NCBI GenBank assembly: GCA_026225555.1
Contig: JAMFSY010000075.1
Location: forward strand, 1-37,170
DNA from: Methylacidiphilales bacterium
GTDB lineage: Bacteria > Verrucomicrobiota > Verrucomicrobiia > Methylacidiphilales > UBA1321
Length of the DNA: 37,170 bases
Direction of reading: 5' to 3'
Positions 7,748-17,659 of this stretch are shown piece by piece. The translations under genes and the position numbers were made by a program. How positions within the stretch are numbered: the stretch's first letter is position 1; the number at the start of each line of letters is the position of its first letter. Under the pieces are notes generated by a model. The model did not search any database. It had not been told where the DNA came from and was given only the letters and a program-made list of their open reading frames with translations.

Positions 7748-10700
7748 AGGGAAATTACGGGTGGAGTGGTGTCTATCCAGAGGTTAAACGTGGTCTGCGG
7801 GCTCCAATGTCCGCCCGAGTCAACCGCGCGGACGTTGAAGAGGTGTTGGCCGTCGGAAATACTATTCCAACTTAGCGTCAGGCCCGTGCTGTTGACCGAC
7901 ATCGCGGTCGAGGCGTCTTCTGCATAGTTGTAACCAGTAACCGGGACAGAGCTGGTTGGCGGTCCCCAGGTGAACGACTGACTATTCTGATTGGTCCAAA
8001 CGCTAGACGTTGCATTCGCGGCAACGATCAGTGGACCCGTGGTTAAGCCGGAGTTCGTTTCGGAATTGCCCAACAACTGACCCAGCGAGTTGTAGCTGTA
8101 GTTGATGGGTTGAGCGCCGGGAGGAGTAACGGTTTGCAGATCACCATAAGCAGTGTACGAATAGTTTGAGGTGACACTCTGTGTACCGCCACCCGCCGAC
8201 GCAGGTAATTGATAGGTCGTCGTGGTACTTGTCACGTCTCCGGTTGGGTTATTATAGCCGTATTGAACCTCGGTGACTTGTCCGTCCGTTGTGGTGTTCG
8301 TCGAGCTAGTAAGATTAGTGGTAACCGGGTCATAGGAGTAGCTCGTTGAGCCAGCAGGCGTTGTAAGGCTAATTGGCCGATTAAGAGCATCATAACCGTG
8401 TACGATGGCAGAACTCAGACGGGGATCATGTTCCTTCCACAGACGGCCCATATTGTCATACTCATAGGTGATGTGCACACCCGTGGGATCGGTGATTCCG
8501 GTTAGTCTGCCGAGATTGTCACGATCATAGGTCCAGGTATGGCCCATCGGGTCAGCAACCGTGTGCACAAATTCATTCTGATAACCGATGGTTGTATCGA
8601 CTGGATTACCGTTGTGGTAGCGTCGAAAGCGCTGTGGATTATTGGAAGGAGTGTACGCGATGTCCACTGCCCGATTTGCGGCGTCCGTCATGTGAGTCGG
8701 AAGGTTCGCAGTGGTGTATCCGACCGTAAGCGGTTGAGCACTTGGTGAGGCCGGATCGCTAATTTTGGTTGGCAGCCCAATCGAATTGCGGGTGATCGAA
8801 ATCGGCGGTCGGCTCGAAGGTGCCGATTGGACATCGCTTGGTAGGGGCGGTTGTATGCTGTTGGGAAGCGGAGAAGTTCCGTTATAGCCAAGCATTGTAA
8901 AATTATTGAGGGAATCTTTGACGTATGTCGCTCGGCCACTCGAATCCGTTCCCTTCTCCCATGTGCCAAGGCCCGAATTCGGGTCAAACGAATCAGTGAC
9001 GCGTGAACCGTTTGCTGCCTTCGCCGAATAACTCCATGTCGTTGAGTTTCCTCGGGAATCCTTTCTCCCCATGGAACGTCCCTTTGTGTCAGCGGTCGTA
9101 GTAACCGGCTTGACCCCGTTCGCCCTGGTCACGTCAACCAACTGATTTTCGCCGTTGTACGTGTATTGATCGATCACAACATTGCTGGGATTGTGAACAA
9201 CCTGGGTCAGCCGCCCGTTGGTATCATAGCTGTACGTCACTCCCTGGTTATTCGGTCCGCTTACGTTTGGCCCCGTAACCGATTGGAGCAACGACGTCGT
9301 AGCATTGTAACTAAGCGTTAAAACTTGGCTTGCAGAGTCAGTGATTGTTGAGAGCCGTCCCGATGCGTCGTACGCGTAGATCTGAGTGTAATTGTGCCGG
9401 TCCGTGGTTTGGAGAAGATTGCCGTTATTATCGAATTCCATCCACGAGCCATCCGGGTACGTCACAACGTATGACTTATTTGCGTCGGTCGTTTGGGTGA
9501 TCGTCGCGCCCGTCTGATTCTGGCCAGCGGTGAATGTTGGAACGTCGCTGGCAGTCAGGCCGGTGATCGAGATAAAAGGATTGCCTAGGCTATCGGTTGC
9601 GTAAGACAGGCCCAAGGAGGACTGAAAGTCCAGCAGGGCTCCCGTCTTGAGATCAAGAAGCCGAATCGTGCCAGTTCGAAGGCGAGTATCGCTTGCCGAA
9701 TCCGTTGCGATTGCATGGCCCGAACCATCTTTCATAAGGTGCGTTTGGTCGTACCAAGACGGATTGGAAAATTGAAGCGTGTACCGGGTGTCGCGCCAAC
9801 CCGGCCCCAAATTTGAGGTGCCGAGCCAGCTACTTTGGTAATAGCGAGTTAGTGTCAGCGGTAGTGCCCCCGGACTGATAAAAAATACGTCAGGCTCGGC
9901 GAGCGAAACGTTACCGTCCTGCGTATCCGTTGCAGTGGAGGTGGCGACTGCGTTCACAGTTCCCTGACTTGTTCCAGCGCTCCATGATTGCATCTGAAGA
10001 TCGGGCGAGCTCGTCGGATCAGCCGGGCGCGCAGACGTAACGGCTTGACCTATCGCCTGAGCCGTCGTCGAAGGAACGTAGCTGTTCGTCTTTTGAATTT
10101 GGACGCCGCCGTAAATCAGGAAGAAAGGCTGTCCGGTTGTGGACTGCGTTATCGCCGTGGGAGTGCTCTTTAGGGAATACGCGGTGGGCGGTTGGTAACT
10201 GTTGAGCCACCATTTATCCAACGGGATATTATTGTCTCGAAAAAATCGAGCCAGGGTGACGGCCTGCATCGCCTGTTGCAAAAGAGCAAATATCGGTGCC
10301 TGAATGATATTTTGGCCGGTCGGATCAGTCGGGTCTTCTACCGGAAACGTCATCGCCGCGAACTTACTGTAGTTTGTAGGGTTCGTGAAAAACGTTGCGA
10401 ACGTTTGTGCCGCCGGATCTTGGGGTAATCCTTGGAGGTAGGACTCGGTCAAGAGTTCCACGGTGGAACTCTGAAAGACCACAGTGGCCTGACCAGACGT
10501 AGGATCGACGTACCGTTGCAACGTCATATCATTTGGTTCAAACCACATGCGGACATTGCCGCCGGGGTCGCTATTCGCCTGCGAGATTTCAAGAAGATTC
10601 TGGTATCCAGGAACGGCATTGGACCCTCCCACGCCTGAGCCGATGGTCTTACTGCTATAGATTGCGCCGGTTAGGTTATCCTTTCCGACACTGAGACATT

Positions 10701-12450
10701 TCATAACTCTGTCCGCTTCGTACATCACCCAGCCCAATTTTGTGCCGTCGATCCGTCCGCCGTACTCCCGATGCTGCTTGGCAGGGATGACACTGATGGA
10801 ATTTACGATAAATGACTGCCCCGTGTTGTTGGTCAACTCGACTGGCCAGTAGCTATCTTGGCTGGTAGACGTTAACTGGAGTGATCCCCAAAGATTCCCC
10901 GAGGTGAACGGCGCCGAGTAAAATTGGATTCCTTGTGGGAGGTTCCCTGCGTTGTCAACGGTTCCTGTGTAGACCAGATTTACGGCATAACGGCCACCAG
11001 AAACAATCGTGAGACCGACCCCTTGACCGTTTAACTCTTGAGCCGCAAAATTGAGTGTGAAGTCGTATTGTGTGCCACTCCAAGATGCTCGAACACGTAT
11101 AGCAACGCTTGCGGGCGTATTGTTCGTGGTAACGTCTTGACCGTCCCAAAGTGGGTTGTAGCGGAGAATAAAGCCCCCCGTTTGGCCAGTTAGCCAAGTT
11201 GTTCCGCTGCTAGGACTCGAAAAATTCGTCCACTGAGTATACGGCGTAGCTGGCGGGTCAAGAGTGACAAATGGCGGCTGAGCGGAGCCATAAACTGCCT
11301 GTACCGCCGTGTAAAAGTAATCCATGTTGATCGCGGTAGTTGCATTTACGTTATTGGACCCCAAAAAGACAATTTGCTTACTCACGGGATCAAAGGTGGC
11401 CCCTTTTATGTCCGATAGACTCGTGCCGACCAGCGTTGCGGCCTTGTCGATAAGGACACCCCCTACCGCCAAATTACCGAGAGCCCCAGCCGCTGTTAAA
11501 TCGAAGGCTTGCGTAAGCGGGTCACTAAACGGCGTCGCCCCGTTGATTGTAAGGCCGGTTTGATCCTGAACGGTATCAAGAATTGGTTGCTGAAACTCAA
11601 CTGGAACCTGGGCATCGGGATACGAAGAATTGAGCGTCCTTGACGTCCAAGTAACATTCGCAGTTCCATCCTCTTGTAGTACAACCGCAAAACCTACTTG
11701 ATTGTCTGGATCGCCCCCCAAGGCGTCGCTTACGTCTAAGTGACCACCTCTGGCATTGACGAACCCCTCCGGCACGGTAGCCCCAGGTTCGACGTACACG
11801 CTAGGACTCAATCCAATTGCACCAGTCGTCGTGTCGTACACGCCGGAAAACCCTTGAGGAGCTGTAAAACCGTCTACAACAGGAGCCAGCGGAGTACCGG
11901 AAGCCAGCGAAATTCCGCCCACACCCAATACCCCAATCGACGCCAGCGCAGGATCGCCAATTACTTGAGTGGCAACTGTCGGGGCACCAATCAAAACCGT
12001 ACCCGCCAACGTTCCGCCACCGGCAGTAGTGGCAGCCGCTCCTAATTGCCATCCTGCGCCCAAAGTCGCAACTGTTATACTCGCGCCAAATGTAATGTAT
12101 GCGCCTCCCAACATCGTTTTCCGCCACGACTCGGGCAAGCCTAAATAGTGTTCGCCAATTGTATCCAATCCTAACGGGTCGAGTCCATTGATAGGATTAC
12201 TGCTTGCATATAGGTATGCGTTGACGCCGCCCTGAATACCGAGCGGGTCTTTGCAGAGAAAAGTGCCCGTCTCCGGGTCGTAGTATCTCGCTCGGTTATA
12301 ATTCAAATTGTCAGCCGACTCCGAATCTTCACCCGTATAGCTGTAAGAATCCGAGGCGTGAAGAACAGGCCCAAAAATCATCGGGAACAGAACGGCAAAC
12401 ATGATCAAAACATATTTGATTTTGAAAAATAGACCTTTGGGTATGCACAT
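7744..12450 (-). CDS. RHS/YD-repeat surface protein 2, beginning with the closing RHS motif
   Basis: 1,568 residues. Signal peptide about 1-33 (VLIMFAVLFPMIFGPVLHA). Directly after it come YSYTGED and NRARYYDPETGTFLCKDPLG with NPINGLDPLGL, the motif that normally closes an RHS core before the variable C-terminus. A Gly/Ala-rich hydrophobic stretch (about 105-180) and an unrecognised domain with VNARGGHLDVSD follow. A central region with VMYEADRVMKCLSVGKDN recalls DUF1598-like proteins (tentative). A fresh RHS start (PDVFFISPGALPLTLTRYYQS, ~855) and YD repeats run to ~1480, then an Ig-like end. Likely exported and, with the following frame, anchored by the exosortase. Confidence 0.85.
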   Translation of the reverse strand: MCIPKGLFFKIKYVLIMFAVLFPMIFGPVLHASDSYSYTGEDSESADNLNYNRARYYDPETGTFLCKDPLGIQGGVNAYLYASSNPINGLDPLGLDTIGEHYLGLPESWRKTMLGGAYITFGASITVATLGAGWQLGAAATTAGGGTLAGTVLIGAPTVATQVIGDPALASIGVLGVGGISLASGTPLAPVVDGFTAPQGFSGVYDTTTGAIGLSPSVYVEPGATVPEGFVNARGGHLDVSDALGGDPDNQVGFAVVLQEDGTANVTWTSRTLNSSYPDAQVPVEFQQPILDTVQDQTGLTINGATPFSDPLTQAFDLTAAGALGNLAVGGVLIDKAATLVGTSLSDIKGATFDPVSKQIVFLGSNNVNATTAINMDYFYTAVQAVYGSAQPPFVTLDPPATPYTQWTNFSSPSSGTTWLTGQTGGFILRYNPLWDGQDVTTNNTPASVAIRVRASWSGTQYDFTLNFAAQELNGQGVGLTIVSGGRYAVNLVYTGTVDNAGNLPQGIQFYSAPFTSGNLWGSLQLTSTSQDSYWPVELTNNTGQSFIVNSISVIPAKQHREYGGRIDGTKLGWVMYEADRVMKCLSVGKDNLTGAIYSSKTIGSGVGGSNAVPGYQNLLEISQANSDPGGNVRMWFEPNDMTLQRYVDPTSGQATVVFQSSTVELLTESYLQGLPQDPAAQTFATFFTNPTNYSKFAAMTFPVEDPTDPTGQNIIQAPIFALLQQAMQAVTLARFFRDNNIPLDKWWLNSYQPPTAYSLKSTPTAITQSTTGQPFFLIYGGVQIQKTNSYVPSTTAQAIGQAVTSARPADPTSSPDLQMQSWSAGTSQGTVNAVATSTATDTQDGNVSLAEPDVFFISPGALPLTLTRYYQSSWLGTSNLGPGWRDTRYTLQFSNPSWYDQTHLMKDGSGHAIATDSASDTRLRTGTIRLLDLKTGALLDFQSSLGLSYATDSLGNPFISITGLTASDVPTFTAGQNQTGATITQTTDANKSYVVTYPDGSWMEFDNNGNLLQTTDRHNYTQIYAYDASGRLSTITDSASQVLTLSYNATTSLLQSVTGPNVSGPNNQGVTYSYDTNGRLTQVVHNPSNVVIDQYTYNGENQLVDVTRANGVKPVTTTADTKGRSMGRKDSRGNSTTWSYSAKAANGSRVTDSFDPNSGLGTWEKGTDSSGRATYVKDSLNNFTMLGYNGTSPLPNSIQPPLPSDVQSAPSSRPPISITRNSIGLPTKISDPASPSAQPLTVGYTTANLPTHMTDAANRAVDIAYTPSNNPQRFRRYHNGNPVDTTIGYQNEFVHTVADPMGHTWTYDRDNLGRLTGITDPTGVHITYEYDNMGRLWKEHDPRLSSAIVHGYDALNRPISLTTPAGSTSYSYDPVTTNLTSSTNTTTDGQVTEVQYGYNNPTGDVTSTTTTYQLPASAGGGTQSVTSNYSYTAYGDLQTVTPPGAQPINYSYNSLGQLLGNSETNSGLTTGPLIVAANATSSVWTNQNSQSFTWGPPTSSVPVTGYNYAEDASTAMSVNSTGLTLSWNSISDGQHLFNVRAVDSGGHWSPQTTFNLWIDTTPPVISL

Positions 12451-12472
12451 AGAATTAGAGAGCTGAGATGTA

Positions 12473-13240
12473 CTACTTCAACAAATCCGACATAAATAGA
12501 ATCGAATCCCGTACCTGTAAGTCAAAGAAAGCGTCAAACGTCTCTTTGGTGTCAGGATACTCAAATTCGCGGCGGCTATTCCGCCCCAATTTTGTCAACT
12601 CCATAGAGATTAAGCTTGGTTTCAATCGATCCAAAAAACTGATGAATGATGCCGAATCAGTGAATTGTGCCTTTTTCGGCACTACTATTACGCCGCGATA
12701 TTCGATGGGATAAAGCTGCGCCGGCTTAAACTTTCCGTTAAACGCCACCTTTGAATATTGATCAAGCCACTCAAGAAACGGCAATTTAGGCGTCATTAAC
12801 GCTAGGGAGAAATCTCGTCGGGAAAGATTGACCGTCTCAAGGTGCTCCAAGGTCCCAGCCAATTGCTCGGAAATGCCTACTACCGTATCCCTGAAGGAAA
12901 GTTCGAAAAATTCACAGAGCGTTCGTTCTGATTCGGATTGCCCGAACTGAGCCTCAGTCAATCCAAAGCGAGCCAACTCCATTCGCAAAAGCCTTGGCTT
13001 CAATTCAGCCAAGAACTCGTCATAAGACCCGTAAGTAGGCTTTGACGAATAGCCAGCGAAAAGATCTCGGTTGGGAATGAAGGCCACCACGTCATCCTCT
13101 GCCTGATATAAATGCTGCCTCTGCGGCATCCCCTCCTCAATGCGCTGATTAATCCAATCGATAAAAGACGGCTTTGCGGCAAGCACCGCCAGGGAGAAAT
13201 CGCGTTTCTTGAGGTCTGTTGGATCAGGGAAGTTGTTCAT
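12473..13240 (-). CDS. Internally duplicated protein between the two RHS genes (immunity candidate)
   Basis: 255 residues made of two similar halves. Half 1 (about 12-127) has KRDFSLAVLAAKPSFIDWI, then VVAFIPNRDLF, then ELKPRLLRMELARFG, then FFELSFRDTVVGI. Half 2 (about 140-254) has RRDFSLALMTPKLPFLEWL, then VIVVPKKAQF, then RLKPSLISMELTKLG, then FFDLQVRDSILFM. No signal peptide or membrane helix is seen, so it is probably cytoplasmic. It starts 9 bases after RHS protein 1 and ends 22 before RHS protein 2. Small cytoplasmic genes following RHS genes are often immunity proteins; here that is position-based inference. The family is not recognised. Confidence 0.78.
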   Translation of the reverse strand: MNNFPDPTDLKKRDFSLAVLAAKPSFIDWINQRIEEGMPQRQHLYQAEDDVVAFIPNRDLFAGYSSKPTYGSYDEFLAELKPRLLRMELARFGLTEAQFGQSESERTLCEFFELSFRDTVVGISEQLAGTLEHLETVNLSRRDFSLALMTPKLPFLEWLDQYSKVAFNGKFKPAQLYPIEYRGVIVVPKKAQFTDSASFISFLDRLKPSLISMELTKLGRNSRREFEYPDTKETFDAFFDLQVRDSILFMSDLLK

Positions 13241-13249
13241 AGACCCATC

Positions 13250-16200
13250 TTATTGTTTTACGCCAAAAGCATCAAAGTTAGAATTGGCGGTGATATTGCC
13301 AGTAGGATCAGTAACCAGCCTTACTGAACCTATGCGATCAGGAAGGTAGAACTGAGAAGTTCCAGCTGCTGGATTACTCTGTAAGCGATCTATCCCGTAA
13401 ACGTGACTTGTCGTAATAGCTCCCCCGCTACGTTCTTGAACCGTCTGGAAGACGTTCTGACTTGGATCAACGATGTAGCTGGTAGTCACACCGTCGATTG
13501 TTTTGCTCACTCGTTGCCCAAGGCAGTTATACGCGTAGAGGATGTAGTCGGATGGCGTGACGACGCTAGTTAACAAGTTCCGTTCATCGTAGCTATAGTA
13601 AGTGTTTCCGCTTGGCGTAACCTTCTGAACCCGGTTGCCTGCGGCATCATAGACATAGCTATTAAGTTGAACCTTGTTTTGGTCTGTAACGCTAAGCAAT
13701 CTGTTTTCGCTTCCATAGGCATACGTGAGGGTTTGAGTAACCGCTCCATTCAGCTTTGTCGTTTGAGTCAAGCGGTTGCCTACAGAATCATATGTATAAA
13801 TTAACGTTTTATCATTCGGCCCCGCCGTTGCGGTGCTACCGTAGATGACTTGAGTTAGATGGTTGAGCCCGTCATAGGTATATTGTTCCTGTTTTTGCGA
13901 CCCGTCAGAGAAGGTCGTGAGTACGGCGGTGGCATTGCCCAAAGAATTTAGCGTATAGGAGTATTCTGCAAGTAAAGTGGAGCCCTTTTTGTGCTTTATG
14001 TCATTCAGGCGTCCCATCCCATCGTAGCCATACGTGGTTACAACTCCGTCAGCTCGCGTGAGGGTATTCAAAAGTCCCGTCGTCGGATAATAGACGTAAG
14101 TGCTGTTTTGAGAGGTTGTGAGGTCATTGCAGGTTAAAATGCGGCCCGCATTGTCCCACGTGTACTGGATGTGTTCACCGCCGGGATACGTAATATCAGT
14201 GATCCGGTTTGCGGTGTCGTACTGATAACCCATCACCAAGTCATCGGAATTACCTTTTACCGCGTCCGTGGAGTAGGTTATGGCGGTGACACGATCGAGG
14301 TCATCGTAATCGTAGAACGTGGTCCCGGTGCTATCCGTCATTGAGGTTTTCCGGTTCAACGAATCGTAGGAATACGTGAGGACGTTTCCGTTGGCTGCCG
14401 AAGTTTGCAATAGATTTCCCGAAAGGTCGTAGGTGTACGTCGTCGTGATGCCGTTACCGTTGGTGTAAGTCTTAATGCGATTCAGTTCGTCATACGTGTA
14501 TCCTTGAGTGGCTAAAAGTGAGGGAGTCTGCGTAACTGTGATTTGGTGGGACGCATTCCCACCGCCAGCTAATGGCGTTGTGATCGTGATAACATTCTGG
14601 CCCGGCTGAAGAGTGGTCGTCCCTGCGTAAACTTTCCCGTTGTAGATGTACTGGTAGGCGTAGCTGGTGCTGGTGGTAAGAAGCGACGAGAGCAAATTAA
14701 ACGAGCCAGCCGCCTCAACATGGATTTTTTGAGTGGAGAAGCTGTTCGCACTGACGCCGGTATCCAGTAAACTCCCATAAATGTAGAACTCCTGGTTGAC
14801 CTGAGCCTGGGTTGGCCGCCATGCGTAGCTCGTCGTTGTGGTCGAGAATGGTATCGAGGCAATCGTCGTCAGACCACTTGCAGGAAGGGAGTTCGTCGGA
14901 GCCGTTGAAAACGTCAACGTGGCGCTTGGCGCAGTATCGGCAGTATCTACCCCTGTCCAGGCGATGTTGTAAACTTGACCGACTTGAACATAAAGGGTCG
15001 GTAAGCCACCCGTTTGCGGATTGAGGGTAAGAGAGGGAACGGTGCCAGAACCGCTCAATGTCTCCGTTACGCTCGACGTGACTGGATCGTTGCTATCTTG
15101 GACAACCAAGCTTCCGGGATAGGAGGCGTTCGTGGTGGGATCAAGAGCCACGGTAACTGTCCAAGTTTCTGTCTGATTTGCTGCGATAGATCCGCCGCCA
15201 CTCGTAACGCTTGAGAGATTGATGCCGGGCTGCGTGGAGGAAACAATGCTCTGAACTGCATAGCCAGGGGCGCTTACCAGATGGATTCCATTTGCCGGAA
15301 TCGCGAGAGATTGCAGCCCGATGTTCTGAACGGTGAAACTCTGTGTGCCGACGTGGTGGCCGGAACCATCGTTCAGGACCGGGCCGAAGGGGAGCGTCGT
15401 GCCGCCGTGGGGCGTAGTAACCAAGATTCCAGGCTGATTCAGGCCAGTCGCGTTAAGTGCAATTGGCTGTGTGCCATGCGTAGGATCATTGCTCAAGATG
15501 GTTAGGGTGGTATTGTCGTTCCCGGATACCGTGGGTTGGTAGAGCAAATTGATCGTCCACGTCTCAGCGCCACTTGGAGCGATGGTGCCTCCGCTCGTAA
15601 GATTCGCTGTTGGCTGAGTGTTGCTTGTTATACTCGTGATTTGGAAGTTGGTGGTACTGCCAAGGGTCAGGCCGCTGATGGCGAGCGGTTGCTGGCCCGT
15701 ATTGGTCAGAAGTACGGTTCCGGTCAGTTTTTGAACTCCGGTAGCATGGAGGGAACCGAAGTTCATTATTAACGGATTGCTGTCATTTTGGCCGTTCACA
15801 GAACTAGCGACTTGGAGGGTCATCGGGATAACGCCCTGTCCCTTGAGCGTGCAGATGGCGGTCGGCAAATTGGGATCATTCGATAGCACCTGCAAGGACG
15901 TCAGGTAGCTGGTGTTTGCGATGGGGTCAAACTTCACGACCACATTCCACGTCTCGGCTCCATTTGCGGCGATGGTCTTTGAACCAGAAGCTAAGCTCAC
16001 CGTACCTTGGGTGGTGCTGGTCAGACTAACGGAATCAACAAACGAGTCCTTTTCTGCGGAATTATCGGTTGCTGATAGCTGAATAGAATGACTTCCAGCA
16101 GTCACACTGAAACTGGCAGTCGTGTAAGTCTGAAAGGTAGTGGAAGAGGGAGTGATGAGTCCCCCAACCTGAGTACCATCGACGGTGATTTTGATAGGCT

Positions 16201-17659
16201 GGGCGGGAAAGCCGGTGCGCTGCGCGGCCTGAAATGAAACGGTGGCAGTCGTTGCCACGGGGAAGTTGACGGCTTGCGAAATTGAACCAAGCGTGTTGCC
16301 CGGCAAACCTTGGAGCATCGCAGTTTGGGTACCATCTGGAGCATTGGCAGCACCGAGGGAACTGCCGTTGGACTGAATAAATGCCTTACCGGCGAAAGTC
16401 CATGTGCTAGCCGTGGGCTGTAACAAAGAATTGCCCACACCCACGGCAGGATATTCAAAACTTGAGTTAGCGAAGTTGGCGCTATTCGTAATGGATACAA
16501 GAGTCCAGACACCGCTCTGCGTGCTGGTGAGACTTATTCCATTCTGACTGATCGTAAGTGGCCCGCTCCCGGTATTGGTCAATGTGAAGGTTTGCGTAGA
16601 ACTAGCGCCGCCAGTTCCATCGTTGACTACGCTCCCATAATCCGCGAGGAGATCGTTGGTAGGGGCAAACGGATCAAGAAGGGAAAGATGAGGTACAGCT
16701 ATCCCCGTTCCGCCCAGGGTAACGGTACTCGTCCCGTGGACGGGATCATTACTATTGATGGTCAGGCTACCAGAGTGAGTAGCCACTGTGGTCGGATCGT
16801 ACGTCACGTTGATTGCCCAACTCTCGTTGCCGTTAATCTGTATCGGAAATGCAAATGTCCCAAGGGAAGACGTAGGAACGGGACCGGGCAAAGTAAGGTT
16901 CTGAATGTTGCTAACCACGCTGGAAATCTGAAACGGCACACCAGAGGTCGAAATACTGTTGATGGTCAGCGGCAACGCGCCGCTGTTGCTTATAGTTACA
17001 GTCTGACTCCCAACCGCCCCGCCCGACCCGTCAACCGCGACGTTACCGAAGGCTAAGGTACTCCCAGAGAGTTGTATCGTTGGTTCCGGCGCGGTGATCG
17101 CAATAGCACTGGCACCCGAGTCAATTCCCGAGCCGAGATTAGCGTCATTGGTATAATTGCTCTCGGTCACCTCGTGATCGGGATTAACAACCATTCCCAC
17201 AAAAAAGCTCGTGCTTCCATCCCCAAACGGGTTCGAGGTTGGAAGCGTGAAATTCGCATATCCATGCGTGCCGTTCGGATTCCCTGTACCATTTGCGGTC
17301 AAGGACCCCAATCCTTGGCTAAAAGTAACGGAGCCAATCGCATAACATACGGAAGGGTTATTTGATACAAAGTTACGGGTTTTGGATATATAGACGGTGA
17401 CGATAAAAGGACCCGCATTGACGTTGCCGAAGTTAGCTACAGCCAAGCCAACGCCAAGGTTCTGCCCCCACGTCACAGCCGACTGTTGAACATCGAAGTA
17501 GAGTTGACCGCTAGATGCCTTATTGCTGTAACCCTCCAGATCTACCTGCGCATATAGATTGTTCGCGCCCACGAAATTCCCAAACTCAAAGAGGCATCCT
17601 ATGGCAAAAAGCACCGAACAAAAACGAGCGAAAAAGGATTGGAAGTTCATAACGATCAT
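13250..17659 (-). CDS. RHS/YD-repeat surface protein 1, lacking the closing RHS motif
   Basis: 1,469 residues. Signal peptide to about residue 38 (cleavage after LYAQ likely). A CARDB-like domain follows, then four choice-of-anchor-D (ASH-like) repeats recognisable by FGNVAVDGSGG, YGSVVNDGTGG, MNFGSLHATG and FGPVLNDGSG. One is interrupted by a carbohydrate-binding-like insert (ANSSFEYPAVGVGN to DSFVDSVSL). YD repeats begin near residue 1050 (YTYDELNRIKTYTNGNG) and end with FYLPDRIGSVRLVTDPTGN and NSNFDAFGVKQ. RHS cores normally continue with YGYTGRE...RARYYDP...DPLG, which is absent here and present at the start of RHS protein 2. The start overlaps the upstream stop (ATGA). Confidence 0.88.
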   Translation of the reverse strand: MIVMNFQSFFARFCSVLFAIGCLFEFGNFVGANNLYAQVDLEGYSNKASSGQLYFDVQQSAVTWGQNLGVGLAVANFGNVNAGPFIVTVYISKTRNFVSNNPSVCYAIGSVTFSQGLGSLTANGTGNPNGTHGYANFTLPTSNPFGDGSTSFFVGMVVNPDHEVTESNYTNDANLGSGIDSGASAIAITAPEPTIQLSGSTLAFGNVAVDGSGGAVGSQTVTISNSGALPLTINSISTSGVPFQISSVVSNIQNLTLPGPVPTSSLGTFAFPIQINGNESWAINVTYDPTTVATHSGSLTINSNDPVHGTSTVTLGGTGIAVPHLSLLDPFAPTNDLLADYGSVVNDGTGGASSTQTFTLTNTGSGPLTISQNGISLTSTQSGVWTLVSITNSANFANSSFEYPAVGVGNSLLQPTASTWTFAGKAFIQSNGSSLGAANAPDGTQTAMLQGLPGNTLGSISQAVNFPVATTATVSFQAAQRTGFPAQPIKITVDGTQVGGLITPSSTTFQTYTTASFSVTAGSHSIQLSATDNSAEKDSFVDSVSLTSTTQGTVSLASGSKTIAANGAETWNVVVKFDPIANTSYLTSLQVLSNDPNLPTAICTLKGQGVIPMTLQVASSVNGQNDSNPLIMNFGSLHATGVQKLTGTVLLTNTGQQPLAISGLTLGSTTNFQITSITSNTQPTANLTSGGTIAPSGAETWTINLLYQPTVSGNDNTTLTILSNDPTHGTQPIALNATGLNQPGILVTTPHGGTTLPFGPVLNDGSGHHVGTQSFTVQNIGLQSLAIPANGIHLVSAPGYAVQSIVSSTQPGINLSSVTSGGGSIAANQTETWTVTVALDPTTNASYPGSLVVQDSNDPVTSSVTETLSGSGTVPSLTLNPQTGGLPTLYVQVGQVYNIAWTGVDTADTAPSATLTFSTAPTNSLPASGLTTIASIPFSTTTTSYAWRPTQAQVNQEFYIYGSLLDTGVSANSFSTQKIHVEAAGSFNLLSSLLTTSTSYAYQYIYNGKVYAGTTTLQPGQNVITITTPLAGGGNASHQITVTQTPSLLATQGYTYDELNRIKTYTNGNGITTTYTYDLSGNLLQTSAANGNVLTYSYDSLNRKTSMTDSTGTTFYDYDDLDRVTAITYSTDAVKGNSDDLVMGYQYDTANRITDITYPGGEHIQYTWDNAGRILTCNDLTTSQNSTYVYYPTTGLLNTLTRADGVVTTYGYDGMGRLNDIKHKKGSTLLAEYSYTLNSLGNATAVLTTFSDGSQKQEQYTYDGLNHLTQVIYGSTATAGPNDKTLIYTYDSVGNRLTQTTKLNGAVTQTLTYAYGSENRLLSVTDQNKVQLNSYVYDAAGNRVQKVTPSGNTYYSYDERNLLTSVVTPSDYILYAYNCLGQRVSKTIDGVTTSYIVDPSQNVFQTVQERSGGAITTSHVYGIDRLQSNPAAGTSQFYLPDRIGSVRLVTDPTGNITANSNFDAFGVKQ

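Noticed and set aside
7740-7750. Programmed -1 frameshift joining the RHS protein and its tail
   Set aside because: No X-XXY-YYZ heptamer in the correct phase; a 1-nt deletion or coupling fits better.
12473-13240. Toxin tip of RHS protein 1
   Set aside because: It has its own start after a 9-base gap and no signal peptide or RHS boundary motif, so a separate cytoplasmic protein is more likely.
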